Source: Bacteroidaceae bacterium (GTDB lineage Bacteria > Bacteroidota > Bacteroidia > Bacteroidales > Bacteroidaceae). Taken from it: a stretch of 14,026 nucleotides of DNA. Below the pieces are notes generated by a model. That model saw only the letters and a program-made list of their open reading frames with translations, made no database searches and was not told the origin of the DNA. The stretch covers positions 1 through 14,026 of the forward strand of contig CAAGDO010000108.1 of the NCBI GenBank assembly GCA_900768625.1, given 5' to 3'. This document shows, piece after piece, positions 6,870 to 14,014 of this stretch. The position numbers and the translations under genes are program-made. Every line of letters starts with the position of its first letter. Position 1 is the stretch's first letter.

Positions 6870-9800
6870 ATGAACGAGAACCTTTGCAATGGCAACCACA
6901 TACTCGTAGGCCTCGGCGGTACGGGAGGCAAAATCCTGCGCGCCTTCAAGATGCGCATGTTCGAGGAATTTCCCGATGCAGAAAAGCGCGGAAAACAGCC
7001 TGTTGCCCTACTCTACGTCGACTCCACCGACGAGATGATGCCCCATGAAGGCCGCGCCCGCGCAGACTTCCGCGTGCTCGGCCAGGACGCATCTTTCACC
7101 AACAATGAATTCCTCAACATCAAAGCTGTCGATGTGTCGGCCATCCTCGACCACATCAACAACTATCCTTCGGTGAAAGGCATTGTCAACAATGTCAGCG
7201 CCGTACGTTCCGCCATCGGATCCCTCGGACAGGCCGCAGGCCAGAAGCGCCGTGCCGGACGTCTGCTCTTCGCTGCCAACGCCATCGGATACGTCAACAG
7301 CCTCAACAATGCCTATTCACGCTGCACCGCCATTTCGGGCGATGCCAGCAAGACCCACATCCACATCTTCGCCGGTCTGAACGGCGGTACGGGCTCCGGC
7401 TCCGTGATCGATGTGATTGTGCAGACGCGCAAGGCCTTCCCCCAAGCCATCATCAACGTCTTCGCCATGCTTCCCGAGAAGCACCTGCCGAAAGCTGACA
7501 TGGACCAGGGCCGCTACTATCAGAACGGCTATGCCGCCGTCAACGAACTCAATGCTCTGCAGGCCGGTGCATGGTTCCCCCAGGACGTGACGGGCTACGG
7601 CGAAGCACGCTACTTCAACGACCGCGTGAAAGGTGTGGCCGACGGTGTGACGCTCTATAGCAACGTCAACGAAAACGGAGTGACCATCAACTCGCTGAGC
7701 GAACTGCCCAAGATTGTGAGCGACTACGTGTTTGCCCGCGTGTTCTTCATCAAAGAGGACGACAAGGCAAACGAGGACTTCATCCGCGCCTACAATTTCG
7801 AGAACATGGACGACTTCGCCTATGAATACGACGAGACGGCCAATCCCGACCCGCAGACAGGCGCCATCCGCGTGGCCCGTACGAAGAAGGTCAGCTCCTT
7901 CGGCATCAAGCGCGTGATGTATCCCGAACTCCGCGTGCTCAAGCATATCACCTACACCGTGGGCGAAAGCGTGCTCTACCAGTTCAAGTTCAACAACTGG
8001 CGTGAGAACCAAGGCTACGCCAACGAGGAGCGCAACCGCGACTTCCGCACCGAATACCTCAACAAGGAAAACCTGCAGAAGTGGATGCTCGACCTCGCCC
8101 ATCTCACCCTCGAAAAGAAGGTGTTGCCCAACGACACGGAATACGACGCATTCAACAACTATTGGCACGACAAGGCCGTGACGTGGGCAGAAGATGCCCG
8201 ACAGGCCAGCTGCCCGCTCAACGAGCTCGACAACATCATGAACGAGAGCTTCGTCAACTTCTTCCGCGAAACGGGCGTAACGAACTACTATGCCGCGAAG
8301 GAACGCGTCATCCCCGAGATTGCACGCGAAATCCGTTCCCATGTGGAAAAAGAACTCTTCGGCAACTGGAAAGCCGGCGACCTCTCCATCAGCGAACTGC
8401 AGAAGGTGTCGAAACTCATCCTCGAGCGCCTCGGCGAAATCCGCATCGAACTGGAGCAGGAAACCAAGGAAGAAAAGGTCAACTACGATGAATGCGACGC
8501 TGACCGTCAGGCCAACGTGGCGGAATGGAGCCACTTGAACATCATGCAGCGCATGGTGGGTGCAGGCGCACGCCGCTACGCTGACCACCAGAACATCCTG
8601 ACGGAATACTACACGTCAAAGACGATGCTCGTGGCCCTCGAATTTGCCAAGAAACTCACCCAGCGCGTCAACATCGAGTTCGGCCATCTCGACGATGACA
8701 TCTCGGCCTTCGGCATGAAGATCAGCGAAGCCATCACCGAAACCGAACGCCTCGTCACCGCACAGCAGAAGGTGAACAAGGGTCTCGAGGATATGCGCGG
8801 AGCCATCATCGAAGTGAGCGAAGAGGAGACCATGGCGCAGTTTGAGGCCGACCTCAAGAGCGACAAGATTGACATGCCCAATATCGCCCGTCAGATCCGC
8901 GAAAGCATCCTGCCACAGGAATTCTTCAATTTCGGACGCTTGGCACAGGAAATCTCCATCAGCGACATCACCGACGCCTTCGACGTGAAACTGGCTGAAA
9001 TCGTGCGCGCCAAGCACGAGGAAAAGGCCGACAGCGAAAAGAAGGTGCTCGGACTCAACATCCTCACCCAGCTGCAGCAGAAACTCCGCACCGACGATGA
9101 CATCAAGGCTTTTGCCATCAACATCGTACGTCAGAGCGGCGTATTCCTCAATCTCAGCCAGGAACAGGTGCAGCTCCACCTGCGCAACAACGAGGGTAAT
9201 CTCTCACCCACCAATCCTGCCAGCATCGACAAGAAGTGTATCCTCGTGTCCATCCCCTCGCCCGATGACAATCCCGGGCTCAAACGCTTTGCCGACAAAC
9301 TGGAGGAAGCCTTCAAGAATTCCTTCAACCAGGCCGTGGGACGCCGCGTGATCACCGTCAACCGCAAGAGCCCCCGCAAGGACGAGCTCTCCATCATCAG
9401 CGTGGAATACTGTTTCCCGATGCGTTGCATCGACACCCTGCAGGACTACCACCAGCGCTACGAGCGCTTCCTCCACACGGGCAACCCTGCCACCGACGAG
9501 AGCAACGCCATCCTGCTCCACAGCGAAGGCGACGGAAAGCAGTTCCCCTCACTCTTCGCCATCGAGGACTTTAAACCGGAACCCATTGGAACGGGTAACG
9601 GTCCCATTGGCCCTGGCCCTGGCCCTTGTCCTCCCCCGCCCCCTCCCCCTCCCAAGGTCAGCTTATACATCAACGCAGCCGGACAGAACTACGGTCCTTA
9701 CGACTGGGATACCTGCAAGCAGCTCGTTGAAGGAAAGCAGCTCACGGAACAGTCCACAGTGTGGATGGAAGGAATGGCCGCTTGGCAGCCTGCAGGAACG

Positions 9801-9917
9801 GTCGACGCGCTTCGTCCGCTCTTTGCTCCGAAACCCGTCATGCCGCCTCCCGTCGGTGGTGGTGCCGTGCCTCCCCCCGTGGGCGGTATGCCTCCCTCAT
9901 TCCCGCCGACCATGTAA
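6870..9917 (+). CDS. Tubulin/FtsZ-like GTPase-domain protein with C-terminal GYF_2 domain
   Basis: This 1015-residue protein has no signal peptide and should be cytoplasmic. It begins with a tubulin-type Rossmann fold: ILVGLGGTGGK (11-21, T1-like loop), ALLYVDST (46-53), a QAAGQKRRAGR segment (121-131) and the hallmark NGGTGSGS (171-178, T4-like phosphate loop), then VFAMLP (197-202) and YAAVNELNAL (221-230), which fits the helix that binds the base. This is the pattern of the bacterial 'tubulin-like' (Tubulin_2) proteins, much longer than FtsZ. I could not place a catalytic T7 loop, so GTP hydrolysis is unproven. Residues about 320-780 are largely helical, with coiled-coil-like stretches near 505-547 and 615-665. 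An alpha/beta segment (about 786-885) follows. Then come a (GP)n/poly-Pro linker (about 914-928), a GYF_2 domain (930-985; YGPYDW and VWMEGMAAWQPA) and a Pro/Gly tail. GYF domains usually bind proline-rich peptides. Flanking genes encode membrane and exported proteins. Confidence 0.88.
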   Translation: MNENLCNGNHILVGLGGTGGKILRAFKMRMFEEFPDAEKRGKQPVALLYVDSTDEMMPHEGRARADFRVLGQDASFTNNEFLNIKAVDVSAILDHINNYPSVKGIVNNVSAVRSAIGSLGQAAGQKRRAGRLLFAANAIGYVNSLNNAYSRCTAISGDASKTHIHIFAGLNGGTGSGSVIDVIVQTRKAFPQAIINVFAMLPEKHLPKADMDQGRYYQNGYAAVNELNALQAGAWFPQDVTGYGEARYFNDRVKGVADGVTLYSNVNENGVTINSLSELPKIVSDYVFARVFFIKEDDKANEDFIRAYNFENMDDFAYEYDETANPDPQTGAIRVARTKKVSSFGIKRVMYPELRVLKHITYTVGESVLYQFKFNNWRENQGYANEERNRDFRTEYLNKENLQKWMLDLAHLTLEKKVLPNDTEYDAFNNYWHDKAVTWAEDARQASCPLNELDNIMNESFVNFFRETGVTNYYAAKERVIPEIAREIRSHVEKELFGNWKAGDLSISELQKVSKLILERLGEIRIELEQETKEEKVNYDECDADRQANVAEWSHLNIMQRMVGAGARRYADHQNILTEYYTSKTMLVALEFAKKLTQRVNIEFGHLDDDISAFGMKISEAITETERLVTAQQKVNKGLEDMRGAIIEVSEEETMAQFEADLKSDKIDMPNIARQIRESILPQEFFNFGRLAQEISISDITDAFDVKLAEIVRAKHEEKADSEKKVLGLNILTQLQQKLRTDDDIKAFAINIVRQSGVFLNLSQEQVQLHLRNNEGNLSPTNPASIDKKCILVSIPSPDDNPGLKRFADKLEEAFKNSFNQAVGRRVITVNRKSPRKDELSIISVEYCFPMRCIDTLQDYHQRYERFLHTGNPATDESNAILLHSEGDGKQFPSLFAIEDFKPEPIGTGNGPIGPGPGPCPPPPPPPPKVSLYINAAGQNYGPYDWDTCKQLVEGKQLTEQSTVWMEGMAAWQPAGTVDALRPLFAPKPVMPPPVGGGAVPPPVGGMPPSFPPTM
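9609..9626 (+). repeat. Three tandem GGCCCT units in the linker of the tubulin-like gene
   Basis: GGCCCT occurs three times in a row and encodes Gly-Pro repeats. It is followed by a C-rich tract (about 9630-9653) encoding eight prolines after a cysteine. Because the unit is 6 bases, gain or loss of copies would change linker length without breaking the frame. Confidence 0.8.
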
Positions 9918-9946
9918 TTTCAGGTCTATCCCAAGACGTGCATAGC

Positions 9947-9984
9947 CACACTGTCCGCCTTCCACAAGAAGGACGGACAGTGTG
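9947..9984 (+). terminator. Hairpin after the tubulin-like gene
   Basis: CACACTGTCCG (9947-9957) pairs perfectly with CGGACAGTGTG (9974-9984). The stem continues with CCTTC/GAAGG after a bulged A9973, giving 16 pairs and a 5-base loop. It starts 29 bases after the stop codon. There is no T-tract, so partial termination or 3'-end protection is as likely as full termination. It ends just before a TTG that could be misread as the start of the next gene. Confidence 0.6.
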
Positions 9985-10043
9985 ACTTGACGTCAAATCC
10001 AAGGAACACTTTTCCCATCCATTTTCCATCAAACATCCCATTT

Positions 10044-10769
10044 ATGCCTACACCCAGCAACAATCATAACCGCACACGCTCACGCTGGGGCATCTGCTTG
10101 AACGATGCCTGTCAGAAGAGCAAGAACAAGGAACGTCAGGAAATCACGGGCCGCAAAGACTTCGTTTGCAGCGAATGCGGCAGACCTCTCAAGGAATGCC
10201 CTCCTCCTCCCCCCGCAAAATGGCCCAAGTTCGTGGCCATCGGTGTGGCCGTATTGGCCATCGGCGGCGGTGCCTATTGGGGACTGTCATCATCGGGCGA
10301 CGAAAAGCAGCCTGAAACAAAAGCTCCCACGGCCCAAGTGGCCCAAACTCAGCAGACACAGGCCAAGGACACGCTCGACAACACGGACCTCAGCCAGTCA
10401 GTCCAGCCCGACATGAACGGACCGAAATCTGCTGTCGAAAAGAAGGAAGACAAGAGAATCGACAAAACGCCCGAACAGACAACCGGCGGTAAAAGTACCA
10501 GCGTAACCGGCGGCTCGACGAAGACCAACAATCCCACCTATGGCACCGTCAAACTCTCCTACGGTTCCTACACGGGCGACCTTCGCAACGGCAAACCTCA
10601 CGGTCACGGCAAGGTGCGTTTCACCACATCCTACCGTCTCGTCAGCTCTCAAAACCATATGGCCTCACCCGGCGACACCTACGAAGGTGAATTCCGCGAC
10701 GGCAGAATCTCGGGTGGCATGGGCTACTGGACTCACGACGGCGGCGAACAGACCCTGATCAAGCCTTGA
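10044..10769 (+). CDS. Zinc-ribbon / transmembrane / MORN-repeat protein
   Basis: The ATG at 10044 gives 241 residues. The frame is open from a TTG at 9987, but that would start beside the stem of a hairpin and add an unconvincing leader, so the ATG is preferred. A cysteine cluster, Cys18-x4-Cys23 and Cys42-x2-Cys45 (with Cys52 nearby), suggests a zinc ribbon. Five prolines (53-57) lead into one membrane helix (about 62-80). Positive charges before the helix place the zinc ribbon in the cytoplasm and the rest in the periplasm. A Gln/Thr/Lys-rich low-complexity linker (about 84-165) follows, then two MORN-like repeats: YGSYTGDLRNGKPHGHGKV (173-191) and DTYEGEFRDGRISGGMGYW (211-229). MORN units often mediate protein or lipid contacts. 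The architecture suits an adaptor between a cytoplasmic partner, perhaps the GYF_2 domain of the preceding gene product, and periplasmic proteins. Zinc binding is inferred from spacing only. Confidence 0.8.
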   Translation: MPTPSNNHNRTRSRWGICLNDACQKSKNKERQEITGRKDFVCSECGRPLKECPPPPPAKWPKFVAIGVAVLAIGGGAYWGLSSSGDEKQPETKAPTAQVAQTQQTQAKDTLDNTDLSQSVQPDMNGPKSAVEKKEDKRIDKTPEQTTGGKSTSVTGGSTKTNNPTYGTVKLSYGSYTGDLRNGKPHGHGKVRFTTSYRLVSSQNHMASPGDTYEGEFRDGRISGGMGYWTHDGGEQTLIKP

Positions 10770-10840
10770 CAGGCTTCTCCCTCCCCGCACCATCAGAACG
10801 ACATTTTCCACGGTTCGCTGCCCGCGCTGTTCAGCCCCGA

Positions 10841-10855
10841 TGGGGCCAAGCCCCA
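10841..10855 (+). repeat. Compact GC hairpin in the gap before the first exported protein gene
   Basis: TGGGGC (10841-10846), loop CAA, and GCCCCA (10850-10855) form a tight stem in the 137-base gap between the MORN gene and the next gene. There is no T-tract. It may act as an mRNA stability or pausing element. Confidence 0.4.
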
Positions 10856-10906
10856 CGGAGTGAAGCTGCAGGCAGCGGACTTTCCCTACCCCCTCCACAC
10901 CACGCC

Positions 10907-12034
10907 ATGAGAAAGGTAGCATTCACTCTGATTCTGGCTCTTGCAGCCCAGCTGTGCGCTGCAGTGCCCCGATTCCGCACCCCTCTTCTGCAGCGGATAG
11001 CAAAATCGACAACGCTCACACTGCCCGACACGATGGAGCCGATGGCCGACAACGATTCCACATGGAAATTCCGTGGCCGACAGCTCCGCATACGCACCAA
11101 CTCGTTGGGCGATGTCTGCCACATCGGCTACAAGCTTTTCAACAATGAAATCGTAGCCCTCCACGGCAACCGCGCCCTTTTCGACTTCCTCGAACGCTAC
11201 TTTCTGGAACTCGACCTCCAGCTCGACGGCAAGACCTTCGAGCAGCGACTCAATGTCGACCGCGTGGTGATCAAGGAGGGGTCGCGCGCACTGATGGGCC
11301 AAGTGACGGCGGATGTTGCCTTTTCGGTGAACTACACGCCACGACGTGCCTACAGCATCGGATGGCGCATCGGCAACAAGCCGCTCACCCTCACGTTCCC
11401 CACGGACGTTCAGCTCATGCAAGGAGCCAATGCCATTGAACTGGAGGACATCGTGACGCGTGATGTGCCGCGCCAATCCTCTGAAACGGACCTTCTGGAA
11501 GCACTCGCTCCTTGGGCCAAAGGCCACGAGGTGCGCCAAGGCGATGTCCGGCTGAAAGACTATGGCACCTACCTGAGCCGACTCATCGGTAGTCGAATCA
11601 AGCTGAAACTCCACAATTCACAGTGGCTGCCTGAAATCAGTCCGTCAAGCCCCACAAGTTCCATCTGCACGATGATGCTTACCGGTTGTAGCCGACAGCC
11701 CATCCCCCTCCACTTGGTGGTCGACCGCTACGGCTACAAGCAGGAAAGCATCGACGTCAGCCTGCAGCAGCTTCTGACCTTCTTCCGTGCAGAAGACAGC
11801 CGCGTCTACGTGGGCTTCAAGAACCGCACCGACACGGCAGTGGAAGGTACGCTCTTCGTACTCAACGAGGCCATGGGGTTCAACCATGTGGTGCCCTTCA
11901 CGTTCCCCATCAGTCTGCTTTCGGGTGGAACGGGACGTATCGAAGCCAAGATCTACGCCTATATCCCACTGCAGAACGTGACCGAGAAATTCTTTGAATC
12001 CGATAACTACAAAGACCCCGACTATGAGAAATAA
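10907..12034 (+). CDS. Exported protein of unknown function (375 aa)
   Basis: The frame is open from 10766, but the ATG at 10907 gives a textbook signal peptide (MRKVAFTLILALAAQ, cleavage near LCAA, residues 16-19), while the upstream part is proline-rich and unlike a protein start. The mature protein has no cysteine cluster and no second membrane helix. It reads as mixed alpha/beta with many strands, for example WRIGNKPLTLTFPTDVQL (around 155-172) and VYVGFKNRTDTAVEGTLFVL (around 302-321). A segment of alternating hydrophobic residues runs near the C-terminus (about 325-360). I do not recognise the family. It overlaps the next gene by 11 bases, so the two are translated from one message and probably act together in the periplasm or at the outer membrane. 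Confidence 0.72.
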   Translation: MRKVAFTLILALAAQLCAAVPRFRTPLLQRIAKSTTLTLPDTMEPMADNDSTWKFRGRQLRIRTNSLGDVCHIGYKLFNNEIVALHGNRALFDFLERYFLELDLQLDGKTFEQRLNVDRVVIKEGSRALMGQVTADVAFSVNYTPRRAYSIGWRIGNKPLTLTFPTDVQLMQGANAIELEDIVTRDVPRQSSETDLLEALAPWAKGHEVRQGDVRLKDYGTYLSRLIGSRIKLKLHNSQWLPEISPSSPTSSICTMMLTGCSRQPIPLHLVVDRYGYKQESIDVSLQQLLTFFRAEDSRVYVGFKNRTDTAVEGTLFVLNEAMGFNHVVPFTFPISLLSGGTGRIEAKIYAYIPLQNVTEKFFESDNYKDPDYEK

Positions 12035-12743
12035 ATGTCTGGCCCTGATCACTCTGTTGTTTGTTGCGTTCAGCGGTTTCGCCCAGAAAGCGAACAACGA
12101 CGTGAAAGCGCAGATCAACGACATCAAGAAGAAGACCAACCTCTACATCTATGGCGAAGCCACCGCCGCCACAGCACAGGACGCCCAGGATCTGGCAGAG
12201 GAAATCCTCTACGATGAAATCAACAAATGGGCCGCCACCCGCAAAAAACTGCAAGGCACCTCCGACTTCCTGATCAACAACAAGAAGAGCATGGTGTCCT
12301 CCCTCGCCACCACGCGCGGCAATATGTTCCGCTGCCTGATGTACGTCAAGAAGAGCGACATCCAGAAGGCCGACAACGCTGATGTGGTCGAAAACACCCT
12401 TCCCCAGCAGCCCGCCCAGCGCATGCAGACCACAGTGGAATCCATCACCCCCACATCGCATGCCCTCTATCCCGATGCCGTGCGTGAACTGGCCCGCATC
12501 AGCAACTACCAGCAGATCATTGCCCGTGCCCGCGAAATGAAGGCCAGCGGCAACATCAGCGAACTGGTTGACGACCGTTTCCCCCAAGAGCCCGAAGCCT
12601 ACTACCTCGTGGTCTACTCCACCGACGGCAAGGTGAAGGCTATCCTCACCCCTGGCACAAAGCGCATCAACGTGCTCACGGGCGACGAGGATTCCGAGAA
12701 GAACTACCGTGGATGCAAGGCCTTCGCCTTCAAGGCAAACTGA
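12024..12743 (+). CDS. Exported protein of unknown function (239 aa), overlapping the previous gene
   Basis: The ATG at 12024 gives a clear signal peptide (MRNKCLALITLLFVAFSGFA, cleavage before Gln21). It lies inside the end of the previous gene (overlap 12024-12034), which argues for translational coupling. The mature protein opens with a helical charged segment (22-38), then YIYGEATAATAQDAQDLAEE (41-60). That pattern, a strand followed by a helix of alternating Ala/Asp/Glu, resembles the start of LPP20-like exported proteins, but I am not confident of it. A low-complexity Gln/Pro region (about 122-135) separates it from a C-terminal half with YYLVVYSTDGKVKAIL (193-208). Cys5 lies within the signal, not in a lipobox, so it is not a lipoprotein. 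Confidence 0.75.
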   Translation: MRNKCLALITLLFVAFSGFAQKANNDVKAQINDIKKKTNLYIYGEATAATAQDAQDLAEEILYDEINKWAATRKKLQGTSDFLINNKKSMVSSLATTRGNMFRCLMYVKKSDIQKADNADVVENTLPQQPAQRMQTTVESITPTSHALYPDAVRELARISNYQQIIARAREMKASGNISELVDDRFPQEPEAYYLVVYSTDGKVKAILTPGTKRINVLTGDEDSEKNYRGCKAFAFKAN

Positions 12744-12822
12744 TCCCGCATCCGCCCACATTTTCTTCCTCTCTCCCCCATCGGCACAGCCGCGGGGACG
12801 CTCCGCCGATGGCGGTGCGGGA
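12744..12822 (+). repeat. GC-rich nested hairpin between the last two genes
   Basis: TCCCGCA (12744-12750), directly after the stop codon, pairs with TGCGGGA (12816-12822). The stem continues as CCGCC/GGCGG after one bulged T. Inside it, CCATCGGC (12778-12785) can pair with GCCGATGG (12805-12812); the two stems compete for 12811-12812, so two folds are possible. There is no T-tract. It fills most of the 114-base gap. Confidence 0.55.
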
Positions 12823-12857
12823 CTTCTTCCGAAAACCATCTTCATTCCTGATTCAAA

Positions 12858-13871
12858 ATGAAAAAGTTCAAACATATCCTCCTCACCTTGATGCTCGCCC
12901 TCTGCGCGGGCTCAGTGCATGCCGTCGATGTGACCCTCACCACCGATGAGGGCACGGTACGCACGGCTGCCATCAGCCGTGCCGAACAGAACCTGGCCCG
13001 ATTGCTCACCGAAATCAACCGCGCCCAGAAACAGGGCAGCGCCGTGTCAGTCAAAGGGCAAAGCATGGACGACTTCTCCAAGAAATCGCTTCTCCGCCTG
13101 TGGGACGTGACTCCTTTCTACTGCGACGACGAAGAAGTGGTCGACCGCCTCTGGCTATTCAGCAACGGCACCATGATGGTCAGCCACATTCCCCTTATCA
13201 TCACGCCCAAAGACGACACCTACGGTTTGGGAACCTACCAGGAAGCCGTCGTTGAATTCGACAAGACGGGCAATATCACCGACTTCCGCTTCGCCCTCGA
13301 CTCGCAGACGGCTGAGAGCATGGAACGTTGCGGCTCGGTGGCCAGCAAGGAGCAGCGCATGATTATCCTGCAGTATGTGGAACGCTTCCGCACGGCCTAC
13401 AACCAGAAGGACATCACCACCATCGAAAAGATGTTCAGCGACGATGCCCTCATCATCACGGGTAATGTCGTGCAGGTGCGCCAAGGCACGGACAACATCA
13501 GCTTCAAGCCGAAAGTGACCTACACCAAGCAGACCAAAGCCCAGTACATCAGCAATCTCAAGCGCGCCTTCATGCGCTGCAAGTGGATTGACGTGAAATT
13601 CTCGCAGATTGGCGAGAACGGTGAAGACACGGGCGGCTGCGACGGCATCACCCAATCCAAGGTCAACAAGAACATGTTTGGCGTACGTATGCGCCAGTCG
13701 TGGAAGACCAACAACTATCAGGATGAGGGTTATCTCTTCCTCCTTTGGGAATTCCCCGAAGACGGCAGCAGCCCCATCATCCACGTCCGCACCTGGCAGC
13801 CTGAATTCGTAGGCGGAAAACGACAGGCCCCCGACATGGAAATTTCCTCGCTGGGCGGATTCAATCTCTAA
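12858..13871 (+). CDS. Exported protein with C-terminal NTF2-like domain
   Basis: This 337-residue protein has a signal peptide (MKKFKHILLTLMLALCAG, cleavage near VHA22). Residues about 25-160 form an N-terminal region that includes a strand-rich part (98-148: RLWLFSNGTMMVSH and a VVEFDKTGNITDFRF segment). From about 165 an NTF2-like fold is suggested: helix RMIILQYVERFRTAYNQKD (167-185), TTIEKMFSDDALIITG (187-202), a helix around YISNLKRAFMR (230-240), then strands VKFSQIG, FGVRMRQSW and YLFLLWEF (292-299), ending with IIHVRTWQP (307-315). In this superfamily the cone-shaped pocket binds small ligands or partner proteins; no catalytic dyad is obvious. It is the last gene in the window on this strand and probably belongs to the same cluster as the two exported proteins before it. 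Confidence 0.78.
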   Translation: MKKFKHILLTLMLALCAGSVHAVDVTLTTDEGTVRTAAISRAEQNLARLLTEINRAQKQGSAVSVKGQSMDDFSKKSLLRLWDVTPFYCDDEEVVDRLWLFSNGTMMVSHIPLIITPKDDTYGLGTYQEAVVEFDKTGNITDFRFALDSQTAESMERCGSVASKEQRMIILQYVERFRTAYNQKDITTIEKMFSDDALIITGNVVQVRQGTDNISFKPKVTYTKQTKAQYISNLKRAFMRCKWIDVKFSQIGENGEDTGGCDGITQSKVNKNMFGVRMRQSWKTNNYQDEGYLFLLWEFPEDGSSPIIHVRTWQPEFVGGKRQAPDMEISSLGGFNL

Positions 13872-13885
13872 GTAGGTGTTCGAAA

Positions 13886-14014
13886 TTATTTTTACATTGA
13901 AAGTGCGTTATCGGGATGCAGCTGTTTTCTTCGGGCGAAGGAGCATAGCGGGCTATGTGACTGAGAACGAAGGAGACATATGCGCCCGAGAACGTGCTTT
14001 CAATGTGAAAATAG
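13886..14014 (+). repeat. Large nested inverted-repeat element at the right end
   Basis: 13886-13909 pairs with 13991-14014 over 24 positions, and all four imperfect pairs are G-U wobbles in + strand RNA. Inside, TCGGGCG (13931-13937) pairs with CGCCCGA (13983-13989), and CATAGC (13944-13949) with GCTATG (13952-13957). CGAAGGAG followed by CATA occurs twice (13936-13947 and 13968-13980). No obvious target-site duplication flanks it and no gene lies inside. It has the look of a dispersed intergenic repeat of Bacteroidales, but that is from memory of similar sequence and not proven. Starting 14 bases after the stop codon, it may also end the operon. Confidence 0.6.

Noticed and set aside
7317..8588. 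423-residue open frame on the - strand inside the tubulin-like gene
   Set aside because: The + strand frame carries conserved motifs throughout; the reverse frame is Val/His/Leu-rich low-information sequence, a typical shadow.
9987..9996. Palindrome TTGACGTCAA
   Set aside because: A perfect 10-base palindrome, but short, single and without a matching partner site near the other genes.
9987..10043. TTG-initiated extension of the zinc-ribbon protein
   Set aside because: It begins right after a 16-pair hairpin, gives a leader without features, and an ATG at 10044 directly precedes the conserved-looking part.
10766..10906. Extension of the 375-residue protein upstream of its signal peptide
   Set aside because: The added 47 residues are Pro/Ala/Arg-rich and would bury a textbook signal peptide.
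10770..10909. Open in-frame stretch after the TGA of the MORN protein, suggesting read-through or a broken longer gene
   Set aside because: It gives about 46 codons with no MORN-like pattern, and GC-rich gaps often stay open this long; no evidence of recoding.
11910..12875. 321-residue open frame on the - strand across two exported-protein genes and a gap
   Set aside because: Both + strand genes have signal peptides and plausible starts; the reverse frame has neither signal nor motif.
13886..14014. Miniature transposon interpretation of the right-end element
   Set aside because: The arms look like terminal inverted repeats, but I see no target-site duplication and the wobble pattern fits RNA folding better; kept as an unclassified repeat.
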